39,104 nucleotides of DNA from positions 1 through 39,104 of the forward strand of contig JAAXGW010000018.1 of assembly GCA_012267385.1 (NCBI GenBank), read 5' to 3'. Below are positions 7,274 to 16,794 of the stretch, one piece after another. The position numbers and the translations under genes are program-made. Positions within the stretch are counted from its first letter, which is position 1, and each line of letters starts with the position of its first letter. This DNA is from OMG group bacterium. GTDB taxonomy: Bacteria > Pseudomonadota > Gammaproteobacteria > Pseudomonadales > Azotimanducaceae. The notes under the pieces are model-generated. The model was not told the origin of the DNA and did no database searches. It saw only the letters and a list, made by a program, of their open reading frames with translations.

Positions 7274-8558
7274 CATCGTCGACAGCATCCGACAGTACAT
7301 TCACGATTTGGTCGATGTGGGACTCGTTCACCGTTAGAGGTGGTCCAATCAGAACGACGTCTCGCACGATACCAGTGCCAGCTCCATAGAAATGAACACC
7401 CTTTTCAAAACACTTGTTGATCAGTTTGCCCGTTACGTTATCGGAGATTTCAAAACGTTCCAAAGTACTTCGGTTCTTTACAACTTCAATCGCTTGGAGA
7501 AGTCCTTTCCCGCGAGATTCAGCCACGTGAGGGTGATTAGAAAACGCGGATTGCAGTTTTTGTTCTAAGACACGTCCCAAGCTATCAGCCTTCGACACTA
7601 AATCTTCGCGTTCCATGATTTCGAGCACTTTGTCTGCGATCGCGCAGCCAGAGGGATGCGAACCGTAAGTATGAAACATTACTGCTAGTCCGGGTACTTG
7701 TTCAATCGTTTCGGCGATCGTATTTTTAGAAAAAACTGCGTTGATAGGCGCATAGCCAGCTGCTAATCCTTTGCCACTGATGATGAAGTCTGGGAGCACC
7801 GGCCAATGTTCGAATCCCCATTTAGTTCCGGTCCGACCAAAACCTGTCATAATTTCATCGCAAATCCACAGCACGTCGTAATGATCACACAGTTCTCGAA
7901 TACCTTCCCAATAGCCGTCTGGTGGTACCATCGCACCGCCACTAGCCCCAATTATTGGTTCCCCCAGAATAGCCGCGACCGTTTCAGGACCTTCAAGTTC
8001 AAGAATCTGCTGGAAAGCTTCAACATAGAATTCGGCTGGTTTCTCACTGTCACATCTAAGCGTGTAAGGTGTTGGGATAGTTGGATACGCAGGCAGAGTG
8101 TGTTCGATTCCTTGTTTACGCGCCTGATGTCCTCCTATTGCCATAGTTGTATGCGTGGTTCCATGGTAGGAGATATCGCGCCCAATGATTTTGTACTTTT
8201 GGCGTTGGTTCTTTGCGGCGAAATACATCTGCGCGATGCGCATGGCTGACTCAATTGCTTCCGAACCGCCGCTAGTGAAGTGAAATCGATTGAATTCAGA
8301 GGGTAACCAAGACTTCTGTAAACGTTCAACCAATGCTTCGCGTTCGTCGCAATTCCAGGGAGGAATAATGTAGTCCAGTTTGAGTACCGAGTCCCTTGCG
8401 ACATCGGCAACTTCGGTACGTCCATGACCAATGTTGGACACAATTGCTCCGCCCGCCCCATCCAGTATTTCTCGACCGTTGTCGGTGTAAAGGAAAACTC
8501 CGTCAGCACTCGTGATATGGATAGGTTTGCCGTTTTGCAAGAAAGGCCAGTTAGCCAT
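7254..8558 (-). CDS. Class III (omega-type) aminotransferase, PLP-dependent
   Basis: Fold-type I, class III family (about 434 aa, normal). The PLP-binding lysine is in FIISGKGLAAGYAP. The cofactor-ring Asp is in VLWICDEIMTGFGRTG. The phosphate-binding SGGSEAIESAMRIA and the HGTT loop (DISYHGTTHTT) are present. Such enzymes move an amino group from an omega-amine or beta-amino acid to pyruvate or 2-oxoglutarate; the exact substrate cannot be read. I start at ATG 8558 (MANWPF), with GAGG 10 nt upstream, rather than the TTG at 8567. It lies 57 bp after ccmI on the same strand and may be the last gene of the long transcript. The 3' end overlaps the Nudix gene tail to tail. Confidence 0.88.
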   Translation of the reverse strand: MANWPFLQNGKPIHITSADGVFLYTDNGREILDGAGGAIVSNIGHGRTEVADVARDSVLKLDYIIPPWNCDEREALVERLQKSWLPSEFNRFHFTSGGSEAIESAMRIAQMYFAAKNQRQKYKIIGRDISYHGTTHTTMAIGGHQARKQGIEHTLPAYPTIPTPYTLRCDSEKPAEFYVEAFQQILELEGPETVAAILGEPIIGASGGAMVPPDGYWEGIRELCDHYDVLWICDEIMTGFGRTGTKWGFEHWPVLPDFIISGKGLAAGYAPINAVFSKNTIAETIEQVPGLAVMFHTYGSHPSGCAIADKVLEIMEREDLVSKADSLGRVLEQKLQSAFSNHPHVAESRGKGLLQAIEVVKNRSTLERFEISDNVTGKLINKCFEKGVHFYGAGTGIVRDVVLIGPPLTVNESHIDQIVNVLSDAVDDVMLEVC

Positions 8559-8615
8559 TACTTTCAATCCTCGGTAATTTACAAATTAAATAAAAATTAT
8601 GCATGTTGAAGGCTA

Positions 8616-10151
8616 CTACATCCCTGCCTCTGAGTCGGCTTCAATCAAATCCGTCTCTCGAATAACTTCATCGAGAATTAAACGTGTGGAATTTCCAATT
8701 TGAACTTGCGCGCGATTACTCTCTACGTCGTTGTTGGCGGGTGTGGTATTGCCCGTTCTTGAGAGACGGGCATACACCTCGAGACCTTCCTCGGGTAGTT
8801 CGTCGAGAGGTAGCATGGCGTCTTCAACTGTGAGCACAACGTCCAATGGTAAGTCGCGTTTCATCACACGTTTAACGATCAGTGGTGGTTCTCCGTCCTG
8901 GCTTGCGACAGCGCGCCCGATGATAAAAACAGTTGCGTCGTCTTCTGCCGTAATTCCATTGCCCAGACTCACTGATATAGAGACTCCATCCTCGGTTGCT
9001 GTGTTTGCAAGGCGTAGAGATACTTTTGGCATAGTTGATGGATCGAGCCAACCACTAGATACTTCCTGAATTGCATCAGTACTCAAGATTGACTGCGATG
9101 GAGTCAATCTGGCAATCACCTTGACACGACTCGCGGCGGACAATAATGACTCTGGGAGCATTGCTACTGCGTCGTCTAAGACGATGTTATACATAGCTTT
9201 GCGAACAAACGGTCGTTGCACTACCGCAAGTGGTGGTTCGTTTTCATCAGTTTGTGCAAACACGGTCAACCAAAGATTTGATTCACTTTCTATTTGAACA
9301 TCAACACTCAGACGTATGCCGACATGGGCTTCGTCCAGTTGTTCGTTGGTCACTGTTAAAAATACCTCAAGTTGCCGAGCAATATCCGGATCTTGGGTAT
9401 TACGAATGCCGCGTTCAAAAAAATTTCTAGCAGTGACGTATTCTTGGTCGCGAAAGGCAATTATTCCAAACATTTGCATGATGCTGGGATGATCGGGTAC
9501 GGTATCTAATACACTCTCTGCCACTCGCAGAGCATCGGCAGTGACTTCACCATAGACCAACTCTTCTGCTTGAATTCGAAAAATATTGGAGTCGACTGAG
9601 GTCATGTTATCAGCCTCTGCTTGTTTGTGTGTTCGAATCACACCCTCCAAATCATTGATCTCGGCATAGGCACGAATGAGATAGTAGGACGAAGCAACAC
9701 TTCGGTGTCGAGATTTGTTCCGTCGTTCCAGTTGAGTTATGAGTCTCTTTACTTTGCGCTCTTTTTGATCGGACTCTAAATTTCGTATTTCGCCGAGTTG
9801 TTGAGCGACGCGCTCAAATGTAGGTGCTTGTAAATCTCCCCAAAACATGTACCCCAAAAAACCCAATGCACAAACCAACATGCACCCGGTAAATTGCAAT
9901 ATGAAGGTACGGGGTTCAGTGGCCGTTTCAGGTTCTTCATCGATCACTTCATTTAACAAAAGGTGGTCAGCTTCCACTATATCTTGTTCCGTGTCGCCTT
10001 TTTCGGCCTGAGCAACGCGTTCCTCATGAATTACAACGTTTGCGTCGCGGCGAGACCAACGTTGTGTGCTGTGATGATATCGAGTATCGAGGTATATCCA
10101 TCCTCCGACAGCAACGCTGAGCAGAATGATCGCAGCCAGAGTCAGAATCAC
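8616..10151 (-). CDS. ccmI: Cytochrome c maturation protein CcmI (TPR apocytochrome chaperone)
   Basis: This 511-aa membrane protein has two N-terminal transmembrane segments (residues about 1-20, ILTLAAIILLSVAVGGWIYL, and about 84-105, ILQFTGCMLVCALGFLGYMF) separated by a Glu/Asp-rich cytoplasmic loop. A TPR-like helical region follows (about 110-260), then a beta-rich C-terminal domain of the CycH type. CcmI binds the C-terminus of apocytochrome c and hands it to the CcmF/H haem lyase. It is the last gene of the ccm cluster, and its start overlaps the ccmH stop at 10151. Confidence 0.88.
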   Translation of the reverse strand: MILTLAAIILLSVAVGGWIYLDTRYHHSTQRWSRRDANVVIHEERVAQAEKGDTEQDIVEADHLLLNEVIDEEPETATEPRTFILQFTGCMLVCALGFLGYMFWGDLQAPTFERVAQQLGEIRNLESDQKERKVKRLITQLERRNKSRHRSVASSYYLIRAYAEINDLEGVIRTHKQAEADNMTSVDSNIFRIQAEELVYGEVTADALRVAESVLDTVPDHPSIMQMFGIIAFRDQEYVTARNFFERGIRNTQDPDIARQLEVFLTVTNEQLDEAHVGIRLSVDVQIESESNLWLTVFAQTDENEPPLAVVQRPFVRKAMYNIVLDDAVAMLPESLLSAASRVKVIARLTPSQSILSTDAIQEVSSGWLDPSTMPKVSLRLANTATEDGVSISVSLGNGITAEDDATVFIIGRAVASQDGEPPLIVKRVMKRDLPLDVVLTVEDAMLPLDELPEEGLEVYARLSRTGNTTPANNDVESNRAQVQIGNSTRLILDEVIRETDLIEADSEAGM

Positions 10152-10582
10152 TAATGTATACCTGAAATCTCTTTAACACGCTGCATATCGTTCAAATCGA
10201 GTGTGATTGCGTTGCGTTTTTCTCGAATTCCCATCAAGAACCACGTCGCTAGCAGTAACAGGACAATGGGGGTACCCCACAACGCCCAAGTGCCTGGTGT
10301 AAATCGTGGTTTAAACAGGATGAAGTCTCCGTATCGTTCTCTTAAATAGTCTCGAATTTCTTGGTCTGATTTACCGTCTTGTATCAGCGAAAACACCGTC
10401 TTTCGCAAGTCCTGCGCTATCGGCGCGTCTGATCCCGCTAGGTTGGTGTTAACGCATTGTGGGCACCGAAACTCTTCGATTAAACGCCCGAATCGCTTTC
10501 GCTCGGACTCATGCTCAAACACAAAGCCGTCGATCGATTGTGTCATCGAGAACGTAAAGCTCACTATGAAAATAAGTAGCAT
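10151..10582 (-). CDS. ccmH: Cytochrome c maturation thioredoxin-fold-like protein CcmH (CcmL-type)
   Basis: A 143-aa protein with an N-terminal hydrophobic signal or anchor (LLIFIVSFTFS), the conserved EEFRCPQC segment holding the CxxC pair that reduces the apocytochrome haem-binding site, SDAPIAQDLR, and a C-terminal anchor (TWALWGTPIVLLLLATWFLM). The usual family sequence after the second Cys is QN; here it is VN, and the dipeptide between the cysteines is PQ. Length is that of the short CcmH. It sits between ccmG and ccmI with almost no spacing. Expected partners are CcmF, CcmG and CcmI at the outer face of the inner membrane. Confidence 0.9.
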   Translation of the reverse strand: MLLIFIVSFTFSMTQSIDGFVFEHESERKRFGRLIEEFRCPQCVNTNLAGSDAPIAQDLRKTVFSLIQDGKSDQEIRDYLRERYGDFILFKPRFTPGTWALWGTPIVLLLLATWFLMGIREKRNAITLDLNDMQRVKEISGIH

Positions 10583-11134
10583 TCAGTACTGCTCTACTTG
10601 AGCCTCTAGCCACGGTTGAAATTCTTCCATCCATGCGGTACGTGTCAGAACTCCTACTTGTTTGGCGCGAATAATTCCCTCTGGGTCGACTAAGAAAGAC
10701 TCAGGTGCGCCATAGACTCCAAGGTCGACGCAGATCTCACCTTTTGCATCCACGACTACTGTCTCGTAGGGGTTTCCTCGTTCGTACAGCCACGTCTTGG
10801 CTTCTTCGGCTTGGTCTCGGTAATTTATTCCAATGATCGAAATTGTTCCTGATCTAGCCAATTCCAAGAGTAGATCGTGTTCTTCAATGCAGGCGGTGCA
10901 CCACGATGCCCAAACATTAACTAGACGAAATGTTCCGATAAGATCTTCACGTGTAATCGGTTCGTCATCCAGAAGCGACATACTTGAGAACTCTGGAAAT
11001 GGGTCGTTTAGCATTGCCGAGGGATGTACGTTGTGTTCCCCTAGTCTAAATCCAATCCCTAGAAAAAATACCAGAATTCCAAAACCAATTAACGGTGTAA
11101 CTAATAACAATCGCGTTTTTAGACGTCTCTCCAT
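10583..11134 (-). CDS. ccmG: Thiol:disulfide interchange protein CcmG/DsbE
   Basis: Membrane-anchored periplasmic thioredoxin that feeds electrons to CcmH and apocytochrome c. The start is ATG at 11134 (MERRLKTRLLLV), because this overlaps the ccmF stop as TAATG and puts a membrane anchor (LLVTPLIGFGILVFFLGIGF) at the N-terminus; the longer reading from 11245 would run through ccmF. The active site is WASWCTACIEEH, with CTAC in place of the more common CPxC, and the cis-Pro loop region is YGAPESFLVDPEG. Length is 183 aa, normal for CcmG. Confidence 0.9.
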   Translation of the reverse strand: MERRLKTRLLLVTPLIGFGILVFFLGIGFRLGEHNVHPSAMLNDPFPEFSSMSLLDDEPITREDLIGTFRLVNVWASWCTACIEEHDLLLELARSGTISIIGINYRDQAEEAKTWLYERGNPYETVVVDAKGEICVDLGVYGAPESFLVDPEGIIRAKQVGVLTRTAWMEEFQPWLEAQVEQY

Positions 11135-13068
11135 TACGCTGAGTATTTGATCTCTAAGTCTCGTTGCGACAACCTGCGATATCGTTTGTCGAGCATCGCG
11201 ATAAGAGCCGCTAAACCTGCGACCACTGCTCCAAACCATATCCATCGTTGAAATGGTTTGTCTTGGATTTCTACCCCCCAGGTGTCGTTTTCCATGGGTC
11301 CTGCGAAAGTTATGTATCGATCCTTGAAAATTCCGGGTGCTATCGCTGCCTCGTGCGTGATGTGTTCTCGAATTGAGTAATACCTCCGTTCGGGGAACAG
11401 CGACCCCCGAACGCCGAAATCGAATCGGGCTCGTTCGCCAATGTAGTTTTGAGATTCGGTCGACTGGACGTCTACAAGTTCGTATTGGGTACCACTAACT
11501 TCGATGGACTCTCCGACTTTCAGACGTGCGTCCTTAGACTCGGTATAGACGCTAGTCACTGCTACTCCGATCACTGCGATTGCAAAACCAATATGCGCGA
11601 CTGACATTCCAATGAATCCCAGAGTTAGTGCTTTTCGTTGTCGATAGCAGGCGATCGCGTGGGTCACAATGATCCAGATAGCTAATGCTACCGCGCAAGA
11701 TACTCCTAGGTGTACCCCGTCTGCTAGTATCCAAGGTAGGAGAAGCGCAACCACGGCCGAACCACCCAAGAGTAGGAGCGCATTTACAACCAAACGCATC
11801 GGAGTATGTTTCCAACGCGAGATTGGAGCAATAGCCAAGGCGAATGAAAGTAACAACATGATTGGTACGAACATCGCGTTGAAGTACGGCTCGCCAACAG
11901 ACAGTTTCTCGTCTCCACCAACGAACCATTCATGTCCGAGGGGATACAACGTACCTAACAGAATCGTGAAGAGGGCAACCACTAATAACGCATTATTGAT
12001 CAGTAACAAGAGCTCGCGGGACACTCCCCAATACTGTACTTGGGTGTTGAGCGTGTGTGCGCGAAACGCATAGAGCACTAAGGAACCACCAGCAACAAGG
12101 ACAAAAATCGTCAGCAGAACGAGTCCCCTTTGCGGATCTACCGCAAACGCGTGGACACTAGAAAGTACTCCGCTACGGACCAGAAATGCCCCCATCAGTA
12201 CCAAGGTGAACGTTAAGAGCGTGAGCAGAATGGTCCAGTTCTTAAATGCACCCCGTTTCTCGGTGGCCGACAAAGAATGGATCAATGCAGTTCCTGCTAG
12301 CCAAGGCATGAATGATGCGTTTTCGACCGGGTCCCAGAACCACCATCCCCCCCAACCAAGTTCGTAGTAAGCCCACCAGCTACCTAAAACAATACCGATG
12401 GTCAAAAATAACCATGCTATGTTGACCCAAGGTCGTACCCAACGAGCCCAAGCAGAATCTATCTTTCCGGTAGCGAGAGCTGCGATTCCAAAAGCAAAAG
12501 TGACGCCAAACCCTACGTAACCAATGTATAGCATCGGAGGATGAATGATCTGTCCAATGTCCTGAAGTACCGGATTTAGATCCGCTCCTTGTATCGGGAC
12601 ATTCGGAACCAAGCGTTCGAATGGATTACTCGAGAAGAGCAAGAACGCAAGAAACATTACGCTCAGCACCCCCAAAGTTCCAAGTACGTACCCATGTAAT
12701 TTCAGCGGAATATGCCGGGCGCGGGTCGCCACAAGTACGGTCCATACCGCGGTTACCAGAGTCCATAGTAAAAAAGAACCCTCGTGTGCGCCCCAGACGC
12801 CGGCGATTTTGTAATACCAAGGCAATGCTGTGTTGGAATTATTTGCGACGTAAAGTACGGAGAAGTCATCCTCTAGAAACGCGAGAATTAAAAATAAAAA
12901 AGACAGAGCTAGAACGGCTACTTGCACTTTGGTGAGACGTATGGACATGTCCACCCAAGCGGTTCGATTCTGGTTCGCTCCAAAGAACCCAAAGAGCGCG
13001 ATTCCAACCGCGCTCATCAACCCCAAAAATGCGCTAAAGTGACCTAGTTCAGGGATCAACGTGCTCAA
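11134..13068 (-). CDS. ccmF: Haem lyase subunit CcmF
   Basis: A 644-aa multi-pass membrane protein with the haem-handling WWD domain (WGGWWFWDPVENASFMPW, about residues 235-255), preceded by GVWGAHEGSFLLWT and IIHPPMLYIGYVGF. These conserved His-containing periplasmic loops coordinate haem. It ligates haem from holo-CcmE to the CxxCH motif of apocytochrome c. Its start overlaps the end of ccmE by 20 nt and its stop overlaps ccmG, so translation is probably coupled. Length matches the family. Confidence 0.95.
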   Translation of the reverse strand: MSTLIPELGHFSAFLGLMSAVGIALFGFFGANQNRTAWVDMSIRLTKVQVAVLALSFLFLILAFLEDDFSVLYVANNSNTALPWYYKIAGVWGAHEGSFLLWTLVTAVWTVLVATRARHIPLKLHGYVLGTLGVLSVMFLAFLLFSSNPFERLVPNVPIQGADLNPVLQDIGQIIHPPMLYIGYVGFGVTFAFGIAALATGKIDSAWARWVRPWVNIAWLFLTIGIVLGSWWAYYELGWGGWWFWDPVENASFMPWLAGTALIHSLSATEKRGAFKNWTILLTLLTFTLVLMGAFLVRSGVLSSVHAFAVDPQRGLVLLTIFVLVAGGSLVLYAFRAHTLNTQVQYWGVSRELLLLINNALLVVALFTILLGTLYPLGHEWFVGGDEKLSVGEPYFNAMFVPIMLLLSFALAIAPISRWKHTPMRLVVNALLLLGGSAVVALLLPWILADGVHLGVSCAVALAIWIIVTHAIACYRQRKALTLGFIGMSVAHIGFAIAVIGVAVTSVYTESKDARLKVGESIEVSGTQYELVDVQSTESQNYIGERARFDFGVRGSLFPERRYYSIREHITHEAAIAPGIFKDRYITFAGPMENDTWGVEIQDKPFQRWIWFGAVVAGLAALIAMLDKRYRRLSQRDLEIKYSA

Positions 13069-13480
13069 CCATCCCTTTCAATTCTGGAGGTTCGTAATTT
13101 TCGTCGTGTTTCGCAAGTACCCGAGTAGCGTTGAACACGCCATCATCATTCAACCGACCGACTACAACTGTGCCTTCACCCTCCCGAAACAATGACGGTA
13201 GGATACCCTCAAATCGAACACTGAAGGTGGAGTTGACGCGGTCGGTGAGGTCGAAAGTAACGCCTAGGCCCGTGGAATCGTGTGCGACACTCCCTTTTTT
13301 CACCATCCCGCCCGCTCGGATCGTGCGTTCTGTAGGTACGTCACCGCTTACGATTTGGTCAGGTAAGTAGTAGTGATTGATGTAGTTCTTTAATGCAAAG
13401 ATTGTTATCAGTACAGTGGTTAGACCACCGATAAATAAGAACAGAACGATTGATAGCCGGCGACGTCGGTGAGGTTTCAC
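13049..13480 (-). CDS. ccmE: Haem chaperone CcmE
   Basis: A periplasmic haem carrier anchored by one N-terminal membrane helix (LSIVLFLFIGGLTTVLITIF), followed by an OB-fold domain (IRAGGMVKKGSV, VTFDLTDRV, FEGILPSLFREG, VVVGRL). The haem-binding His is in VLAKHDENYEPPE, with the usual Tyr four residues later. Length is 143 aa. The start is GTG at 13480, sharing a base with the ccmD TAG stop. It accepts haem from CcmC and delivers it to CcmF. Confidence 0.93.
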   Translation of the reverse strand: MKPHRRRRLSIVLFLFIGGLTTVLITIFALKNYINHYYLPDQIVSGDVPTERTIRAGGMVKKGSVAHDSTGLGVTFDLTDRVNSTFSVRFEGILPSLFREGEGTVVVGRLNDDGVFNATRVLAKHDENYEPPELKGMVEHVDP

Positions 13481-13629
13481 TACAACTCTATGTCTTCTTG
13501 ATTCCTTTGTTTAAACCGCCTGAGTTGAATGAATGGGAACGTTCCCAATCCTATCAATACGATGGTCGTGAGGATATACGTACTCCACACATAAATGCCA
13601 TGTCCATCCATTGTAAGTAGTTCCATCAT
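13480..13629 (-). CDS. ccmD: Haem exporter accessory protein CcmD
   Basis: A tiny single-span protein (49 aa from ATG 13629; a second ATG is at 13626). The sequence MMELLTMDGHGIYVWSTYIL, then a membrane helix and a basic RRFKQR tail, is typical of CcmD: H-G-x-Y-VW-x-x-Y before the helix and a positive inside end. It helps release holo-CcmE from the CcmAB-CcmC complex. The start overlaps the ccmC stop (ATGA). A longer reading to 13662 lies inside ccmC and is unlikely. Confidence 0.88.
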   Translation of the reverse strand: MMELLTMDGHGIYVWSTYILTTIVLIGLGTFPFIQLRRFKQRNQEDIEL

Positions 13630-14378
13630 CGATCTCTTCCTTGGATCCAGGATCGAACCCAAGTCTTCGAAGCATTACGTACGATTGTTTCAAATCTCAT
13701 GTTTGCAAGAATAATGCCTGCGGTCAGAATAAAGACACTCGCAATGTTCGTGAATAGTGGAAATCGATAAATGGCATCGATGCTGATTTCACCAAACAAT
13801 TCAATGCTTGCTGGTTGGTGCAAAGTTTCAAACCAGACAACCGAATATTTGATGATTGGAATATTTATTGCACCCACTATTGCAAGAATACTCAGTGCGA
13901 ACGTTGCACGAGCAGGATTTGGGATCACCTGTCTTAACACGATGAGCCCAAGGTACAAGATCAAAAGGATAAAAGTTGTTACTATTCTAGCGTCCCACTC
14001 CCAGGGGGTACCCCAAGTAGGCATACCCCAAATCATACCTGATCCGAGTGCTAGCGCAGTCAACCAAAATCCAACTGGCGCGGCTGCAGCCATGTACACA
14101 TCCGCCATTTTGAGTTTCCACACCAGGTGGACGACCCCAGCGACTGCTATCGAAATGTAAACGATCTGAGCAAAGATAGCAACGGGTACATGCACGAACA
14201 TAATGCGAAAACTGTCTCCTTGAAGACGTTCTGCCGGAACGAACGCTAGCCCCCAAATCGAACCTACTAGGAGCCCAACGACACCCAACACGTACAACCA
14301 CACTATCCACACTTTGACGTCCAGAAAAAAGTATTGAGGTGAAGCTAGACGTTGCATCCACGACGGTAAGAATTTCAT
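13626..14378 (-). CDS. ccmC: Haem handling protein CcmC
   Basis: A 250-aa membrane protein with six predicted helices and the WWD motif (GMPTWGTPWEWDARIVT) on a periplasmic loop, flanked by conserved His residues (MFVHVPVAI and ETLHQPAS). It loads haem onto CcmE. It begins 1 nt after the ccmB stop and overlaps ccmD at its end. Confidence 0.95.
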   Translation of the reverse strand: MKFLPSWMQRLASPQYFFLDVKVWIVWLYVLGVVGLLVGSIWGLAFVPAERLQGDSFRIMFVHVPVAIFAQIVYISIAVAGVVHLVWKLKMADVYMAAAAPVGFWLTALALGSGMIWGMPTWGTPWEWDARIVTTFILLILYLGLIVLRQVIPNPARATFALSILAIVGAINIPIIKYSVVWFETLHQPASIELFGEISIDAIYRFPLFTNIASVFILTAGIILANMRFETIVRNASKTWVRSWIQGRDR

Positions 14379-14379
14379 T

Positions 14380-15045
14380 TCAAGAATCTTGGCTCAGTTT
14401 TAATACAGGTCCTAACGCCAGTGGAATCACGGTGATTGAGCCGCTGAGCAAAGCAAGGCACCAAAGTAATTCTGAAGTATAGGGAGCACTGTCAATGTTC
14501 AAGTGGCACACTCCCATACCAAACAGCAATATGGGTATATACATCGGTAAGATCAATACCGTGAGCAGTTCACCACCGCGTCCAAGTCCTACAAGTAGAG
14601 CGGTAACGAGCGCCCCAAGCATAGTAATAGTCGGGGTACCTATAAGAAGAGTTAGACCGAGTATAGCCGCATGTTCGAGTTGCATTCCAGACATCAAACC
14701 AATTAAGGGACCAAGTATGGTTAAGGGAATCCCAGTTAACGTCCAGTGCGCGAAAAGTTTTGCTACCACAATCGCGACCAAAGCATCAGTGTGAAGAACT
14801 GCTACTGCAAGGGTTCCGTCTGCATGATCTCGCTTAAATAGATTGTCCAACGATAAGATGCTGGTGAAGAGTGTGGTAATCCATATCACTGAAACAAGGA
14901 CTTTACTGTCATCGGAAATCAGGTCATTCAACGCGAATGTGAATATTCCAACAACAATAATGAAGAAGACTATTGGGATAATCGATTCCACACCAGATCG
15001 AACTTCGATCAGCAGTTCCCGCCGATACAGTGCCCCAAACCGCAT
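14380..15045 (-). CDS. ccmB: Haem exporter membrane protein CcmB
   Basis: A 221-aa polytopic protein (six hydrophobic segments, beginning MRFGALYRRELLIEVR with the usual cytoplasmic amphipathic start). It is the permease partner of CcmA in the ABC transporter that drives release of holo-CcmE from CcmC. Its ATG overlaps the ccmA stop at 15045 (TAATG), a coupled pair. Confidence 0.93.
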   Translation of the reverse strand: MRFGALYRRELLIEVRSGVESIIPIVFFIIVVGIFTFALNDLISDDSKVLVSVIWITTLFTSILSLDNLFKRDHADGTLAVAVLHTDALVAIVVAKLFAHWTLTGIPLTILGPLIGLMSGMQLEHAAILGLTLLIGTPTITMLGALVTALLVGLGRGGELLTVLILPMYIPILLFGMGVCHLNIDSAPYTSELLWCLALLSGSITVIPLALGPVLKLSQDS

Positions 15046-15638
15046 TAACTGATACCGAACTCGACTTGGGCTGCATGAGCTAGCGGTGAAGCTGAGTGTG
15101 AAGCGATTACAGCACTTCCACCCGTTTTACAGTGTTCTTGAATCAGTACTCGAACGAGCTCTTCACCTTGACTATCTAAGGACGAGAATGGTTCATCCAA
15201 TAACCACAATTTGTACTCGCCAATTAACAAACATACCAAGCTGCATCGTCTCTTTTGTCCTGCAGAGAGTTCTTGAATCAATTTGTTCGTTGCGGTACGA
15301 AGTTCAAATGTTTCTAGCAAATCTTGAGCTCGAGCAGTATCAAATTTCGTCCCGTTTAGCATACTCGCCCACCGAAGGTTTTCCTGTACTGTAAGAATAC
15401 TTGTGAGGCCGAATTTGTGCCCTAGATACCCTATTGGTTCTACATAACGAATCACGTCACCTGAATCTGGTTGTTGTAAGCCCGCCATGATTCGGAGGAG
15501 AGTCGTCTTTCCGCAACCGTTAGGCCCACGCAATTCAATTGTTTCACCGACCGCGACAGATATGCTCAGACCATCGAAGAGTTCTTGAGAACCCGGCCGG
15601 CAACACAAATTTGTTACGGTCAAATGCGTACTAGTCAC
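15045..15638 (-). CDS. ccmA: Cytochrome c maturation ABC ATPase CcmA
   Basis: A small ABC ATPase (197 aa). It has Walker A GPNGCGKTTLL, the signature LSAGQKRR, Walker B LWLLDEPFSSLD, and the H-loop region VIASHS. With CcmB it uses ATP hydrolysis to release haem-loaded CcmE. It is the first gene of the ccm block, but only 18 nt separate it from yheU upstream, so the ccm genes are probably read through from the tRNA-modification genes. Confidence 0.95.
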   Translation of the reverse strand: MTSTHLTVTNLCCRPGSQELFDGLSISVAVGETIELRGPNGCGKTTLLRIMAGLQQPDSGDVIRYVEPIGYLGHKFGLTSILTVQENLRWASMLNGTKFDTARAQDLLETFELRTATNKLIQELSAGQKRRCSLVCLLIGEYKLWLLDEPFSSLDSQGEELVRVLIQEHCKTGGSAVIASHSASPLAHAAQVEFGIS

Positions 15639-15656
15639 GACGATTTGAGATAGAGT

Positions 15657-15896
15657 TCAATCGTGGCTGAGATTGAATTTTTGTAGTTGTTCAATGGGCC
15701 GAATATCGGCCGTGTTACTCTTAGTATCAAAGGTAATAACTGCTCGTTCAGTGTGCAGTGCTTTCAGGATTTGCTCTCGTTTTTCATCTAGAGTGCCATC
15801 CCAAACACAACTGTCGCGGGTGATAAACTCTTCAATCAGTTCGTTGCGAGTGGAAACCGATAACCGAGAGAAAGGAACTATTACAAAATCAGCCAT
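15657..15896 (-). CDS. YheU family protein (UPF0270)
   Basis: A 79-aa protein that aligns with the gammaproteobacterial YheU family: [23 protein letters not shown], a central acidic/basic helix ([13 protein letters not shown]) and the end [10 protein letters not shown]. The function is unknown. The start overlaps the ttcA end by 8 nt. Its presence supports a gammaproteobacterial source. Confidence 0.85.
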   Translation of the reverse strand: MADFVIVPFSRLSVSTRNELIEEFITRDSCVWDGTLDEKREQILKALHTERAVITFDTKSNTADIRPIEQLQKFNLSHD

Positions 15897-16785
15897 GCTG
15901 AGCTAGTACCACCTCTGCGACATCGAGAAGCCTACCGTCTGGATTCGCGGTGTCTTGACCGAAAGTGAACAGTTGCCGATCTCCAAGATGAGAGAGTTTT
16001 ACGTTTCGGATTGCGCGGGCAATGTTTTCCACTCGTCCCGGATGAGTCTGATCCCACTCTTTGAGTAACGACTTAATCTGCTGGCGCTGGAGTTGCTCCT
16101 GCGAACCGCAAAGATCACATGGAATTATGGGGTGATTCAGCATCTTCGAATAGCGCGCGATCAGTTTTTCTCGCACATAGTACAGTGGGCGAATTACGTG
16201 GTGAACTCCATCATCTGATACCAGATATGGCGGCATAGATTTCATTGTGCCACCAAAGAACAAGTTTAGAAAGAGAGTTTCAACGACGTCGTCAAGATGG
16301 TGTCCGAGTGCAATCTTTGTCGCATTGATTCTCTTGGCTGTCGTATAAAGGATTCCACGACGGAGTCGTGAACATATAGGACAATATATTTTTCCTTCTG
16401 GTGTTACTTTAGTGACTACCGAGTAGGTGTCTTCCTGAACGACAACATACTCAATCTTGTGAGCTATGCAAAAATTGGGGATGACTTCCTCAGGAAAATT
16501 TGGTTGCATTTGATCGACATTGACCGCGACTAAACTGAAATCCACAGGTGCGTTGTGTTGCAAAGAAATCAGTGTTTCAAGTAGTGTATATGAATCTTTG
16601 CCTCCCGATAGGCAGACCATGACGTGGTCTCCGGCTTCAATCATGTCATAATCAGCAATAGCTTGCCCAACTAGACGACGGAGTTTTTTCTGCGTCTTGT
16701 TCAGTTCATATCTGGCGCGCTCAGCGTCGTTAGGCAGAGACGTTCCAACTTTCGTTCTTGTGGTTCGCATTACTCCTGCTTTCAC
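15889..16785 (-). CDS. ttcA: tRNA 2-thiocytidine synthetase TtcA
   Basis: It makes s2C32 in tRNA using ATP and an iron-sulfur cluster. The PP-loop is [14 protein letters not shown]. The two CxxC pairs that hold the cluster are [11 protein letters not shown] and PCDLCGSQ. The [19 protein letters not shown] segment is diagnostic of TtcA. Length is 298 aa. GTG at 16785 gives the longest protein; the ATG at 16770 has GGAG only 2 nt upstream, too close to be ideal, so the start is open by 5 codons. It follows trhO by 9 nt: two tRNA-modifying enzymes side by side. Confidence 0.93.
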   Translation of the reverse strand: MKAGVMRTTRTKVGTSLPNDAERARYELNKTQKKLRRLVGQAIADYDMIEAGDHVMVCLSGGKDSYTLLETLISLQHNAPVDFSLVAVNVDQMQPNFPEEVIPNFCIAHKIEYVVVQEDTYSVVTKVTPEGKIYCPICSRLRRGILYTTAKRINATKIALGHHLDDVVETLFLNLFFGGTMKSMPPYLVSDDGVHHVIRPLYYVREKLIARYSKMLNHPIIPCDLCGSQEQLQRQQIKSLLKEWDQTHPGRVENIARAIRNVKLSHLGDRQLFTFGQDTANPDGRLLDVAEVVLAQHG

Positions 16786-16794
16786 AATCCGCTC

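Noticed and set aside
11134-11245. Longer CcmG reading starting at 11245
   Set aside because: It would run through the end of ccmF; the ATG at 11134 gives the TAATG coupling and the normal membrane anchor.
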